Of a DNA stretch of 14,353 nt, positions 6,297 to 13,548 are shown in pieces (the first letter of the stretch is position 1; each line of letters begins with the position of its first letter). Source of the DNA: an uncultured Clostridia bacterium (GTDB taxonomy: Bacteria > Bacillota > Clostridia > Christensenellales > Aristaeellaceae). The stretch is taken from assembly GCA_945877525.1 (NCBI GenBank), contig CAMDVP010000051.1, positions 1 through 14,353 of the forward strand, given 5' to 3'. The position numbers and the translations under genes were made by a program. The notes beneath the pieces are model-generated. The model worked only from the letters and a program-made list of their open reading frames with translations, searched no databases and was not told where the DNA came from.

Positions 6297-9200
6297 ATGA
6301 ATAGCCGCTTGATCTTTCGGGAGCTTTGCCAAAACGCGGAGCAGAACAGCTGGATGATCCGTATCCTGACGGAAGTGGAATACCTGCTATGCCTGTATGA
6401 AGCCCTGGAAAAACCGCTGCCGGCGGTATTGGACGAGGTGATAGCCGAACTGGCGGCGACATTGCAGCAGCAGGGGACGCTTACCCGGCAGGATGTGATG
6501 GTCGCCGAGGAAAAGCTCCAGCCGCTTTCCTCCGAAGCAAAGGAAATCAAAATGTTCTGTGTGGCGCACGCCCATGTCGATATGAACTGGGAGTGGGGAC
6601 TGCCGGAAACGGTTGGCGTGGTGATAGATACATTTCAGACCATGCTGGAAATCATGGAGGAGTATCCGGAGTTCACCTTCTCACAGTCCCAGGCTTCAAC
6701 CTATCAGCTGATTGAAGAATACTGCCCATCCATGATTCCGGCGATCAAACAGCGGATTCAGGAGGGCCGCTGGGAGCTTACCGCCTCCACATGGGTTGAG
6801 CCGGATAAGAACATGGCCGGGTCAGAGGCGATGGCTCGTCACATCCTGTATACCAAGCGGTATTTGTCCAGGCTCTTTGACGTGGACGCAAATCGCCTGG
6901 AAGTGGACTTTGAGCCGGACACCTTTGGTCACAGTGCGAATATACCGGAAATTCTGCAGCAGGGCGGGGTCAAATACTATTATCATTGCCGTGGAAGACG
7001 TGAGGGCGATACGAAAATATACCGCTGGCAGGCGCCGTCCGGGGCGGAAATTCTCTGCTTTGAAGAGCCGTACTGGTATTCCTCGGAAATCGCAGCCAAT
7101 ATTGTTCTGCCGCTTCCCAAATTCTGCAAGGAAAACAAAACAAAGGCTTTTTTGCAGATTTACGGCGTAGGCGATCATGGCGGCGGCCCTACGCGCAGGG
7201 ACATTGACAAACTGATTGAGATGAGCTCATGGCCGCTGATGCCTTCCATCCGCTTCAGCACGCTTCATGAGTATTTCCATCAACTGGAGCTGGACCGTGA
7301 GCATTTTCCTGTGGTTCAGGGCGAACTGAACTGCCTTTTCACTGGATGCTATACCTCGCAGGCGCGACTGAAGCAGGCCAACCGAATCGGAGAGGAACGC
7401 CTGTATGATGCGGAAATGCTTGGCGTCTGGGCTATGCAGGCGGGAGATACATCCGTGTGCCATGCCAACTATGAAAAGGCGTGGCAAAAGGTGCTGTTCA
7501 ATCAATTCCATGATATCCTTCCGGGTTCGTGCATTGCGGATTCATGCCATCAGGCCTTGGGCTATTTCCAGGAGGCGCTGTCCTACGGTGTTGGCAATGC
7601 CAACCGTGCCATGAAATATCTCGCCGGCCAGATTGCGACCGATCAGTTTGGCTTGTCAAAACAGCCAAAGGCTTTGGCCAATGGCGCGGGCGTTGGATAC
7701 AACATCATGAAATCCAGGGGATACGGGATCAATGCCGGCTCACAGGACTATGGTTTTTCAACAACGTCTCACGGCGATGGAACCGTTCGCGTGTTTCTGT
7801 TGTTCAACACCACCCAATATGACCGGCAGGGCAGCGTGGAATTAACCCTGTGGGATTGGCCATATCCGCTGAGGATGACGGAAATTGTCAACCTGCGTCA
7901 GGAACAGCTGCCGTTTGACGTTCGGGAAGAGGGGATCCATTACTGGGGTCATCATTTCGCGAGATTGATTACCTGCGCGCAGGTGCCGGCAAACGGCTAC
8001 ACCTGCATTGCCGTTCGCTATTCACCTTCAAGGCAGCCGCTCCCCATTGCGCACCCGGAGTATGGTCAAACCCCGGATGCACCGCTGGCCTGGCACAGCA
8101 GCTTTACCAGGCCCTCCATCAATACGCCCCGTGTGACGCGGATAGTGGATCAGCCTATTGTATTGGAAAATGAGATGATCCGTGCGGAGCTCGCTCCGGA
8201 AACGATGCACCTGGTATCCCTGGTGGACAAGCGGACGAACGCGCGGCTTATAGATCAGCCCTCTGCATTCTTCCGCCTGATTGATGAATCCGACTACTAT
8301 AAGCGCTCAGCCTGGACCATAGGGCCTTATGGAAAGGTGCAGGACATCAATCAGTCCTGCATGCTTCGGGTGGAGGATCGTGCCCTGGACGGAGTTCAGC
8401 CGTATGTCCGCTATGTGCTGGAGTTCTCCTCGTCAAGGGTCGAGACAACCATTTCACTTGCGCCGCACAGTGCAACCCTGCGCTACTCGCTAAAGGTGCT
8501 CTGGCGGGAATTCGGGGAAGAAAGAAAAACCACGCCGCTGCTGCAGTTCTATGTTCCGTTTTCATATGAAGCGGCAGGCTATCGCTATGATATTCCCTGC
8601 GGCCATTTGGATCGTGAGGCAGTTGGGCATGATGTTCCGGCAATTCGCTATGCGGCGCCTGTTCCCAGCATGCAGAAATCCACCATCAGCCTGACCACGG
8701 ATTGCAAATATGGCTACCGCGGCGTCCACAACAGTCTGACCGTAAATCTGCTGCACGCCTCCTATTTCCCTGACCCTTGCCCGGATATTGGAGAGCATAC
8801 TATCGAGCTTGGCATAACGGCCATTCAGGATATTGATAGCCAGGAGGCGGTGGAAAGCGCTGTCGAATTTGCGCATCCGATCATCGCGTATTCCGCACCG
8901 ATCCATGCGGGTAATCTTCCCTGCGAGAAGAGCTTTTTCCACGTGGAAGGGGGCGCACGCCTGATTGCCGTGAAGCGCTGCGAGGATCATGCGAAGCGCA
9001 TCATCCTGAGACTTTGCCAGGAGGGGCGGGAGAACACAGCGGAAATACGGACTGACGCAGAAATCCAGGGCGCCTGGCTTATGGATCTGACAGAGCAGGA
9101 GGCGACGCCCATCGCATTTGAAGCGCACAGGCTTGCGCTGCACCTGCCAAAGCATGCTGTGCGCACGGTTTGCCTGTCATTCTGTCCGGAGGAGGAGTAA
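6297..9200 (+). CDS. Alpha-mannosidase, glycoside hydrolase family 38, cytoplasmic
   Basis: The 967-residue product hydrolyses alpha-linked mannose from glycans, by family membership. After a helical N-terminal region, the catalytic domain begins with HAHVDMNWEW (91-100); H93 and D95 correspond to the zinc ligands of GH38 enzymes. FEPDTFGHSANIP (205-217) contains the predicted nucleophile and zinc ligand D208. GDHGGGPT (292-299) lines the active site. NQFHDILPG (402-410) supplies the last zinc ligand, H405. Residues from about 480 to the end form the expected beta-sandwich C-terminal domains. All catalytic residues are intact and the length is typical. There is no signal peptide, so it should act on imported oligosaccharide. 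A GAGGTGA site supports the start, 23 nt after the permease. The last 15 codons are echoed downstream of the stop (see the repeat). The exact linkage specificity cannot be told. Confidence 0.95.
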   Translation: MNSRLIFRELCQNAEQNSWMIRILTEVEYLLCLYEALEKPLPAVLDEVIAELAATLQQQGTLTRQDVMVAEEKLQPLSSEAKEIKMFCVAHAHVDMNWEWGLPETVGVVIDTFQTMLEIMEEYPEFTFSQSQASTYQLIEEYCPSMIPAIKQRIQEGRWELTASTWVEPDKNMAGSEAMARHILYTKRYLSRLFDVDANRLEVDFEPDTFGHSANIPEILQQGGVKYYYHCRGRREGDTKIYRWQAPSGAEILCFEEPYWYSSEIAANIVLPLPKFCKENKTKAFLQIYGVGDHGGGPTRRDIDKLIEMSSWPLMPSIRFSTLHEYFHQLELDREHFPVVQGELNCLFTGCYTSQARLKQANRIGEERLYDAEMLGVWAMQAGDTSVCHANYEKAWQKVLFNQFHDILPGSCIADSCHQALGYFQEALSYGVGNANRAMKYLAGQIATDQFGLSKQPKALANGAGVGYNIMKSRGYGINAGSQDYGFSTTSHGDGTVRVFLLFNTTQYDRQGSVELTLWDWPYPLRMTEIVNLRQEQLPFDVREEGIHYWGHHFARLITCAQVPANGYTCIAVRYSPSRQPLPIAHPEYGQTPDAPLAWHSSFTRPSINTPRVTRIVDQPIVLENEMIRAELAPETMHLVSLVDKRTNARLIDQPSAFFRLIDESDYYKRSAWTIGPYGKVQDINQSCMLRVEDRALDGVQPYVRYVLEFSSSRVETTISLAPHSATLRYSLKVLWREFGEERKTTPLLQFYVPFSYEAAGYRYDIPCGHLDREAVGHDVPAIRYAAPVPSMQKSTISLTTDCKYGYRGVHNSLTVNLLHASYFPDPCPDIGEHTIELGITAIQDIDSQEAVESAVEFAHPIIAYSAPIHAGNLPCEKSFFHVEGGARLIAVKRCEDHAKRIILRLCQEGRENTAEIRTDAEIQGAWLMDLTEQEATPIAFEAHRLALHLPKHAVRTVCLSFCPEEE

Positions 9201-9263
9201 GGGCAGATCGCATCGAATCATGCTGTACGAATGGTTTGCCTGATATTCCACCTGAAGGAGGAG
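9153..9263 (+). repeat. Degenerate in-frame direct repeat spanning the mannosidase stop codon
   Basis: Positions 9153-9197 (last 15 codons of the mannosidase) and 9219-9263 (after its stop) align without gaps over 45 nt with 10 mismatches, about 78% identity. The offset is 66 nt, a multiple of three, so the second copy would read HAVRMVCLIFHLKEE in the mannosidase frame against HAVRTVCLSFCPEEE in the gene. The second copy's AAGGAGGAG is the ribosome binding site of the phosphodiesterase gene. It looks like an old partial tandem duplication of the gene end. Confidence 0.7.
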
Positions 9264-9270
9264 CCCCAAC

Positions 9271-10563
9271 GTGAAGCACCGAATTGTGGTCATCAGCGTG
9301 GATGCGATGGTTTCAGAGGATGTGCCCGAGCTGCTGAGCATGCCCAACTGTTCTGCGCTCTTCAAGCAGTGCTTATATGTGCAGAGGATGAAGACGGTTT
9401 ATCCGTCATTAACGCATCCTGTTCATGCTTCGCTCATTACCGGTCAGACCTGCGGTAAAACAGGCATTGTCCATAATGAGCATTTTGATCCATTCTGTCC
9501 GGCGCCGGTCTGGTACAACAAGCTGGATGAAATCCGCTGTGAGACGCTTTTTCATCAGGCGCATCATGCCGGGCTGAGGGTTGGCGTGTCAAGATGGCCT
9601 GTGACGGCGCAGGGAAACAGCTGCATTGATTATCTTATCCCGGAGATTCTGGATTCTGATCTTGCGCAGGGAATTCCCATGGAGCAGGCGCTGGCGAAGG
9701 GCGGCTCTGCACCCATCATGTCATCCATTGTACAGCCTAATCTGCATCTGCTGGACAACGGCAATGCTCGCCCTGGATATGATGCGTTCAGCGCGGCTTG
9801 TGCGGCGGATATGATTCGTATCTATCAGCCGGATCTTCTGTTTACCCACTGGGGAATGGTGGATTCCGCAAGGCATCGGTATGGCTTGTTTGGGCCGCAC
9901 ATCAGCCATGCGCTGGAGTGGACGGATCAATGGATTGGTCTGCTGGCAAAAGCGGCGAAGGATGCAGGCGTTTTTGAACAGACGAGCTTTGTTGTCCTGA
10001 GCGATCATGGGCAGCTGGCGTTTTCGCAGGAACTCCGTCTGAACAGCCTTTTCCGGGAAAAAGGTCTGCTGGATGTGGACGAAAATGGACAGGTGCGTGA
10101 TTATCGGGCATACGCGCACAGCTGCGGGATGGGAGCACAGATTTACCTGAAGGATGCTTCCGATCAGGAACTGACGAACGATACGCAGCGGCTGATTACA
10201 GAGGAATTGCGCAGCCGGACGGGAACTGATTTTGAAGTTTTGACCCGGCAGGAGGCCGAGGAACGGTTTGGCCTTTTTGGAGATTTTTCCTTTGTGGTGG
10301 AAACGGATGGGAAAACCAGCTTTGAGAATGAGGCTGTGGGCGCGGTGATGCAGCGGCTGGATGCAGGAAAAGAACGGGAACTGCTTGCCACGCACGGTCA
10401 CATGCCGGATAAGGGACCGCAACCGCCGCTTCTGGCTGCTGGCCCCGCCTTCAGATGCGCTACGCTGGAAGAAGGAAATGTGCTGGAGGTTGCACCCACG
10501 CTTGCGGCAATCATGGGAATCGGGGAGAGTGGAAAAGCGGTCAGGGAGGATTGGCTTGCTTGA
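9271..10563 (+). CDS. Type I phosphodiesterase/nucleotide pyrophosphatase (alkaline phosphatase superfamily), cytoplasmic
   Basis: The 430-residue product starts with GTG at 9271, seven bases after AAGGAGGAG. It has the two-metal active site of ENPP-type enzymes: D11 in ISVDAM, the predicted nucleophile T48 in YPSLTHPVHASLITG (44-58), D198 and H202 in MVDSARHRYG, D245/H246 in LSDHGQ, and H375 in ATHGHMPDKGP. The ending LLAAGPAF matches the GPAF segment of this family. Such enzymes split phosphodiesters (nucleotide pyrophosphates, phosphocholine or phosphoethanolamine esters) or act as phosphatases, and the substrate cannot be read from the sequence. There is no signal peptide or membrane helix, so it acts in the cytoplasm, like its operon partner, the mannosidase. 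It is the last gene before the terminator at 10746-10793. A role in removing a phosphoryl group from the imported glycan is a reasonable inference. Confidence 0.88.
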   Translation: MKHRIVVISVDAMVSEDVPELLSMPNCSALFKQCLYVQRMKTVYPSLTHPVHASLITGQTCGKTGIVHNEHFDPFCPAPVWYNKLDEIRCETLFHQAHHAGLRVGVSRWPVTAQGNSCIDYLIPEILDSDLAQGIPMEQALAKGGSAPIMSSIVQPNLHLLDNGNARPGYDAFSAACAADMIRIYQPDLLFTHWGMVDSARHRYGLFGPHISHALEWTDQWIGLLAKAAKDAGVFEQTSFVVLSDHGQLAFSQELRLNSLFREKGLLDVDENGQVRDYRAYAHSCGMGAQIYLKDASDQELTNDTQRLITEELRSRTGTDFEVLTRQEAEERFGLFGDFSFVVETDGKTSFENEAVGAVMQRLDAGKERELLATHGHMPDKGPQPPLLAAGPAFRCATLEEGNVLEVAPTLAAIMGIGESGKAVREDWLA

Positions 10564-10970
10564 AAGGATGGATCCGCAAAGCATCCGCATACCGCATCGC
10601 CTGAAGGATACCGCTATGTCACTGCGGGCTGGAACAGAAGAACCTTCTGCGGCGGCAGTGGACAAGGTTGAACAGGGTTACATGCGGGCAGACCATGCCC
10701 TGTCATTCCATGAAACGGTGATGTATCTATCATTCCCGGAATCAGAAAACAGCTTCCTTCGCAGCACAGGGTCTGCGCGGGAAGCTGTTTTTTCATGGTT
10801 GCAGCTGCTTTGAACGATTATGTACGGAAGAAGTTTTCTGCTTTATATCATATTCCCGCGCGAAGGCGATGTGCATGCCTCTGCATTGTTTGGAACAAGG
10901 AATTGGCCAAAGATCGTGAGGAACGTTTGAAGAGATTCTGAAACATGGGCAAGATGCTTCCGTGAGAGAG
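10564..10970. other. Intergenic stretch without a convincing gene
   Basis: Between the phosphodiesterase stop and the AraC regulator promoter I see no supported gene. The first 180 bases are the 3' untranslated part of the operon and can fold into a nested hairpin: CACTGC at 10620-10625 with GCAGTG at 10655-10660, and AGAAG/CTTCT at 10636-10648 inside. Next come the terminator (10746-10793) and about 175 bases of featureless sequence. A short frame from 10568 to 10813 lacks a properly spaced ribosome site and runs through the terminator. Confidence 0.6.
10746..10793 (+). terminator. Rho-independent terminator of the importer/mannosidase/phosphodiesterase operon
   Basis: AAAACAGCTTCC (10746-10757) pairs over 12 bp with GGAAGCTGTTTT (10780-10791). 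An inner CGCAG/CTGCG stem extends the hairpin, and the right arm runs into a T6 tract. It lies 183 nt after the phosphodiesterase stop. Confidence 0.85.
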
Positions 10971-10999
10971 TGGCAATATTTCAGGTTTTGTGCTATACT
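10971..10999 (+). promoter_or_regulatory. Probable extended -10 promoter of the AraC regulator
   Basis: TGCTATACT (10991-10999) is an extended -10 element with TATACT at 10994-10999. A poor -35 (TGGCAA, 10971-10976) lies 17 bases upstream. The start would be near 11006, leaving a leader of about 120 nt that holds a small CTCCGG/CCGGAG hairpin (11064-11083) before the gene start at 11129. Confidence 0.45.
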
Positions 11000-11128
11000 G
11001 TGTTTGTAGCTTATATTCTTTGTCATAATTCCTGTGATGATGATCCCGTCATAACAGACTTTGCTCCGGACTTCCTCCCGGAGATTTTCCCCTGGAACCA
11101 TTATCTTTCTGCCACAGAGGAGAAGGTT

Positions 11129-13381
11129 ATGAAGCAGCTGCTTATTCGGTTTCGATCCGGCTTTTTGATCTACGCATCCATCGCCTTGATTTCCATCAGC
11201 CTTGGTCTGCTGGGTTCGTATTTTCTGTGCGGCAGCATGCGCCGTCAGCAGGAGGCGGCAATTCAGGCGCATTTGCTTACGGAAGCTTTGGAGTTCAAAA
11301 ACCATTACAAAAACCTCAATACGCTTTTGTCATTGGGTTATCAGAAATTACGCTCCCAGGAGATTGTGGATATAGATTCCGCCGATACCAATCGCTATTC
11401 GCTTTATAAGGCTCGGGAAACGCTGCTGGAAATATGCTCGGGCATGTCTGGTGAGGATGCGCTGCCCATTCAGGAACTGATGATGTATTTTACCCGCTCC
11501 AACCTGGCTGTAACAACAAAAACGGTCTATTCATTAAGCAATCTTGCCGCTCTGTATTTTCAAACAAAGGAAGAGAGCATCACCAATATGCTCGATGAGT
11601 TCCTTACTTCCGGCTTGTCGCAGACGATCAGCATCCTGGAAAATGAAAGCAATCATTTCTGCCTGTATTTGCGCCGCTTTACCGTGTTGGGAAGTAAGGA
11701 ATGCCTTGTTGGCATGGCCGTACTGGCCAACGAAACATTCCGCTTTGATTCCGTGTATGATGGCAATGTATACATCGCTACGGCCAACGGCCACTGCTTT
11801 GATCAAAGCGGGATGCTGTTCCAGTGGCCTGGGTATGGATTGCTGGATGAAACGCCCATTGGCTGGACAGACGAAGCAGGCAGGGAATACCAGGTCATCA
11901 GCGTGCCGGTTACGCCGGGTTATCGGTTGGCCATTGCCATTCCGCAGACGGTTTACAATCGGAATATCCATCTGGTGGGTATTCTGATCATGTTCATTAC
12001 GCTTGGAGCGGGGATGATTCTCAGCCTGACGCTGTTTCATGCACGCCGCCGCTATAACCGCAGCATGACGCAAATCGGTGAATTGCTTCATCTGTCCAGC
12101 GAGAATCAATATGCCCATGGCCTTGGCAAGGCTGAATTCGACCGAATATGCCAGAGTCTGACGCATTTGATTCATCAAAACGATAATCTTGCCCAACAGA
12201 ACGCAATGGTTCAGAAGCAGGTGGAGAGCAGTCGCGCACTCATGCGCAATAGCTTTATCCTCATGTTTTTACAGGGGAGGGTGGAACCGGACGAGCTGGA
12301 TTCCATGCTATGCTTCTACAACATGAAGACGGAATACGAGCGTTACCGCGTAATGCTTCTGCAAATTGACGGCTGCGGGCTGACCATTGAGGAAACGGAC
12401 AGCGCTCTGCAGGCACTTTTCACTGCGGCTTCAAGCATTATGCTGGATTGCGCCTGCGAAACCTGTATTGTCGACAGCAAAACCGTTGGACTGCTGTATA
12501 TGTGCAATCTTGCGCAGAAATGCGAAACGGATGATAAGGTGAGGCAGTATGCTGCGCATTTGACAACCGTTATGCGCGAAAAGCATGGCGTCCGCATTTC
12601 TGCAGGACTTGGAAGATCGGTTCGGGATATTCATAGCTGCCATTTGGCCTATCATTCCGCGCGCATTGTGCTTATTTGCAACACCCGCAGCGGATTGCTG
12701 GGAATGAATCTCAGCGATACAATTACAGATGAGGACAGCCAGTCGCTGATGAATATCCTGCATGCAGTTGAAGCGGGCAACACGGAGCAATGTTTGACCT
12801 TCTTTGACGCAATGTTCCAGCCGGTTGACGAGGACAGCAACTACACTGTGCGCCAGCGCTCCAATGCCATTATGCTTTTCAACCTGCTTGATGACACTGT
12901 TAATGGCAATACCCAGCTGAAGAAGCTGTTTTCCAGGGATGACGCGTTCAATCAGCAGCTCAGTCAATGCATCACACTGGATGAAATTCTGAAGCTCATT
13001 CGTCTAATGCTGGAGAGAGCCTGTCAGGCAATCGCATCTTCTGATGAAAACCACAGCAAGCTTCTGATCAATCGCGCCATCCAGATTCTCCAGCAGCGCT
13101 TTACTGATCCGGGCTTATCCCAGTCGGAAATAGCTGACGCCCTGGGCATCAATGCCGCGACGCTTTCCACTCGGTTCAAGTCTGTTGTGGGCGTCAACAT
13201 GTCCGCCTATCTTCGGGCACTGCGCATTGAACGTGCCAAGCAGCTTCTGGAGGACACGGCGCTGCCCCTCGAGACGGTGGCTGAGCAGACAGGATTCGGT
13301 TCCATCAAAACCATGTATCGTGTTTTCAAAACCGAAACGGGTACAACCCCCGGACAGTACAGAATGTCGAATAATTCTTGA
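11129..13381 (+). CDS. Membrane-anchored AraC family transcriptional regulator
   Basis: I start the gene at the ATG at 11129, six bases after AGGAG, giving 750 residues. A GTG at 10970 would add 53 residues but lies at the promoter. Residues 1-10 are basic, 11-34 form the first membrane helix, about 35-279 an extracytoplasmic sensor region, and 281-303 the second helix, followed by HARRRYNRS at the cytoplasmic face. Residues about 400-520 resemble the degenerate GGDEF-like module seen in YesN-type regulators (SAGLGRSVRDIHSCHLAYHSA, split 491-500 and 501-511). The C-terminal AraC DNA-binding domain (about 648-746) has two helix-turn-helices, with SQSEIADALGINAATLSTRF and the signature ETVAEQTGFGSIKTMYRVFK. 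Such one-component membrane regulators commonly sit next to the LplB-type importer operon they control, and an LplB-type permease follows here. Its own terminator comes directly after the stop. Confidence 0.93.
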   Translation: MKQLLIRFRSGFLIYASIALISISLGLLGSYFLCGSMRRQQEAAIQAHLLTEALEFKNHYKNLNTLLSLGYQKLRSQEIVDIDSADTNRYSLYKARETLLEICSGMSGEDALPIQELMMYFTRSNLAVTTKTVYSLSNLAALYFQTKEESITNMLDEFLTSGLSQTISILENESNHFCLYLRRFTVLGSKECLVGMAVLANETFRFDSVYDGNVYIATANGHCFDQSGMLFQWPGYGLLDETPIGWTDEAGREYQVISVPVTPGYRLAIAIPQTVYNRNIHLVGILIMFITLGAGMILSLTLFHARRRYNRSMTQIGELLHLSSENQYAHGLGKAEFDRICQSLTHLIHQNDNLAQQNAMVQKQVESSRALMRNSFILMFLQGRVEPDELDSMLCFYNMKTEYERYRVMLLQIDGCGLTIEETDSALQALFTAASSIMLDCACETCIVDSKTVGLLYMCNLAQKCETDDKVRQYAAHLTTVMREKHGVRISAGLGRSVRDIHSCHLAYHSARIVLICNTRSGLLGMNLSDTITDEDSQSLMNILHAVEAGNTEQCLTFFDAMFQPVDEDSNYTVRQRSNAIMLFNLLDDTVNGNTQLKKLFSRDDAFNQQLSQCITLDEILKLIRLMLERACQAIASSDENHSKLLINRAIQILQQRFTDPGLSQSEIADALGINAATLSTRFKSVVGVNMSAYLRALRIERAKQLLEDTALPLETVAEQTGFGSIKTMYRVFKTETGTTPGQYRMSNNS

Positions 13382-13403
13382 TTTTTACCAAATAGCACGG
13401 TAG

Positions 13404-13443
13404 AAAAAAGATGAGAATTCTGAAGGGCTCTCATCTTTTTTTT
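13404..13443 (+). terminator. Rho-independent terminator after the AraC regulator
   Basis: AAAAAAGATGAGA (13404-13416) pairs perfectly over 13 bp with TCTCATCTTTTTT (13429-13441) around a 12-base loop, and the U tract reaches 13443. It starts 23 bases after the regulator stop, so the following permease needs its own promoter. Confidence 0.92.
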
Positions 13444-13474
13444 CTTTGTTTATTTCGTTGCAAAAAAGTGCCTC

Positions 13475-13503
13475 TTGTCAATTGCACATTGGTTCCTTAT
13501 CAT
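13475..13503 (+). promoter_or_regulatory. Sigma-A promoter of the LplB-type permease operon
   Basis: TTGTCA (13475-13480) and TATCAT (13498-13503), each five of six matches, are 17 bases apart. Transcription would start near 13510, only 18-40 bases before the candidate start codons. The promoter lies just behind the AraC regulator's terminator and is a likely target of that regulator, though I cannot identify its binding site. Confidence 0.72.
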
Positions 13504-13548
13504 AAAACCAACAAAGCGGAAAACCGAATGAAAGGCGGAATGAACGGC

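Noticed and set aside
9721..10665. A 314-codon minus-strand frame opposite the phosphodiesterase
   Set aside because: The plus-strand gene has a full set of catalytic motifs; the antisense product has no recognisable domain or ribosome site.
10568..10813. An 81-codon plus-strand reading frame after the phosphodiesterase
   Set aside because: Its ATG has only AAAGG directly abutting it, the protein resembles nothing I know, and the frame runs through the operon terminator at 10746-10793.
10970..11128. Upstream GTG start for the AraC regulator, adding 53 residues
   Set aside because: The GTG coincides with the predicted -35 region and has no good ribosome site, while the ATG at 11129 has AGGAG at proper spacing and is followed directly by a basic tail and membrane helix.
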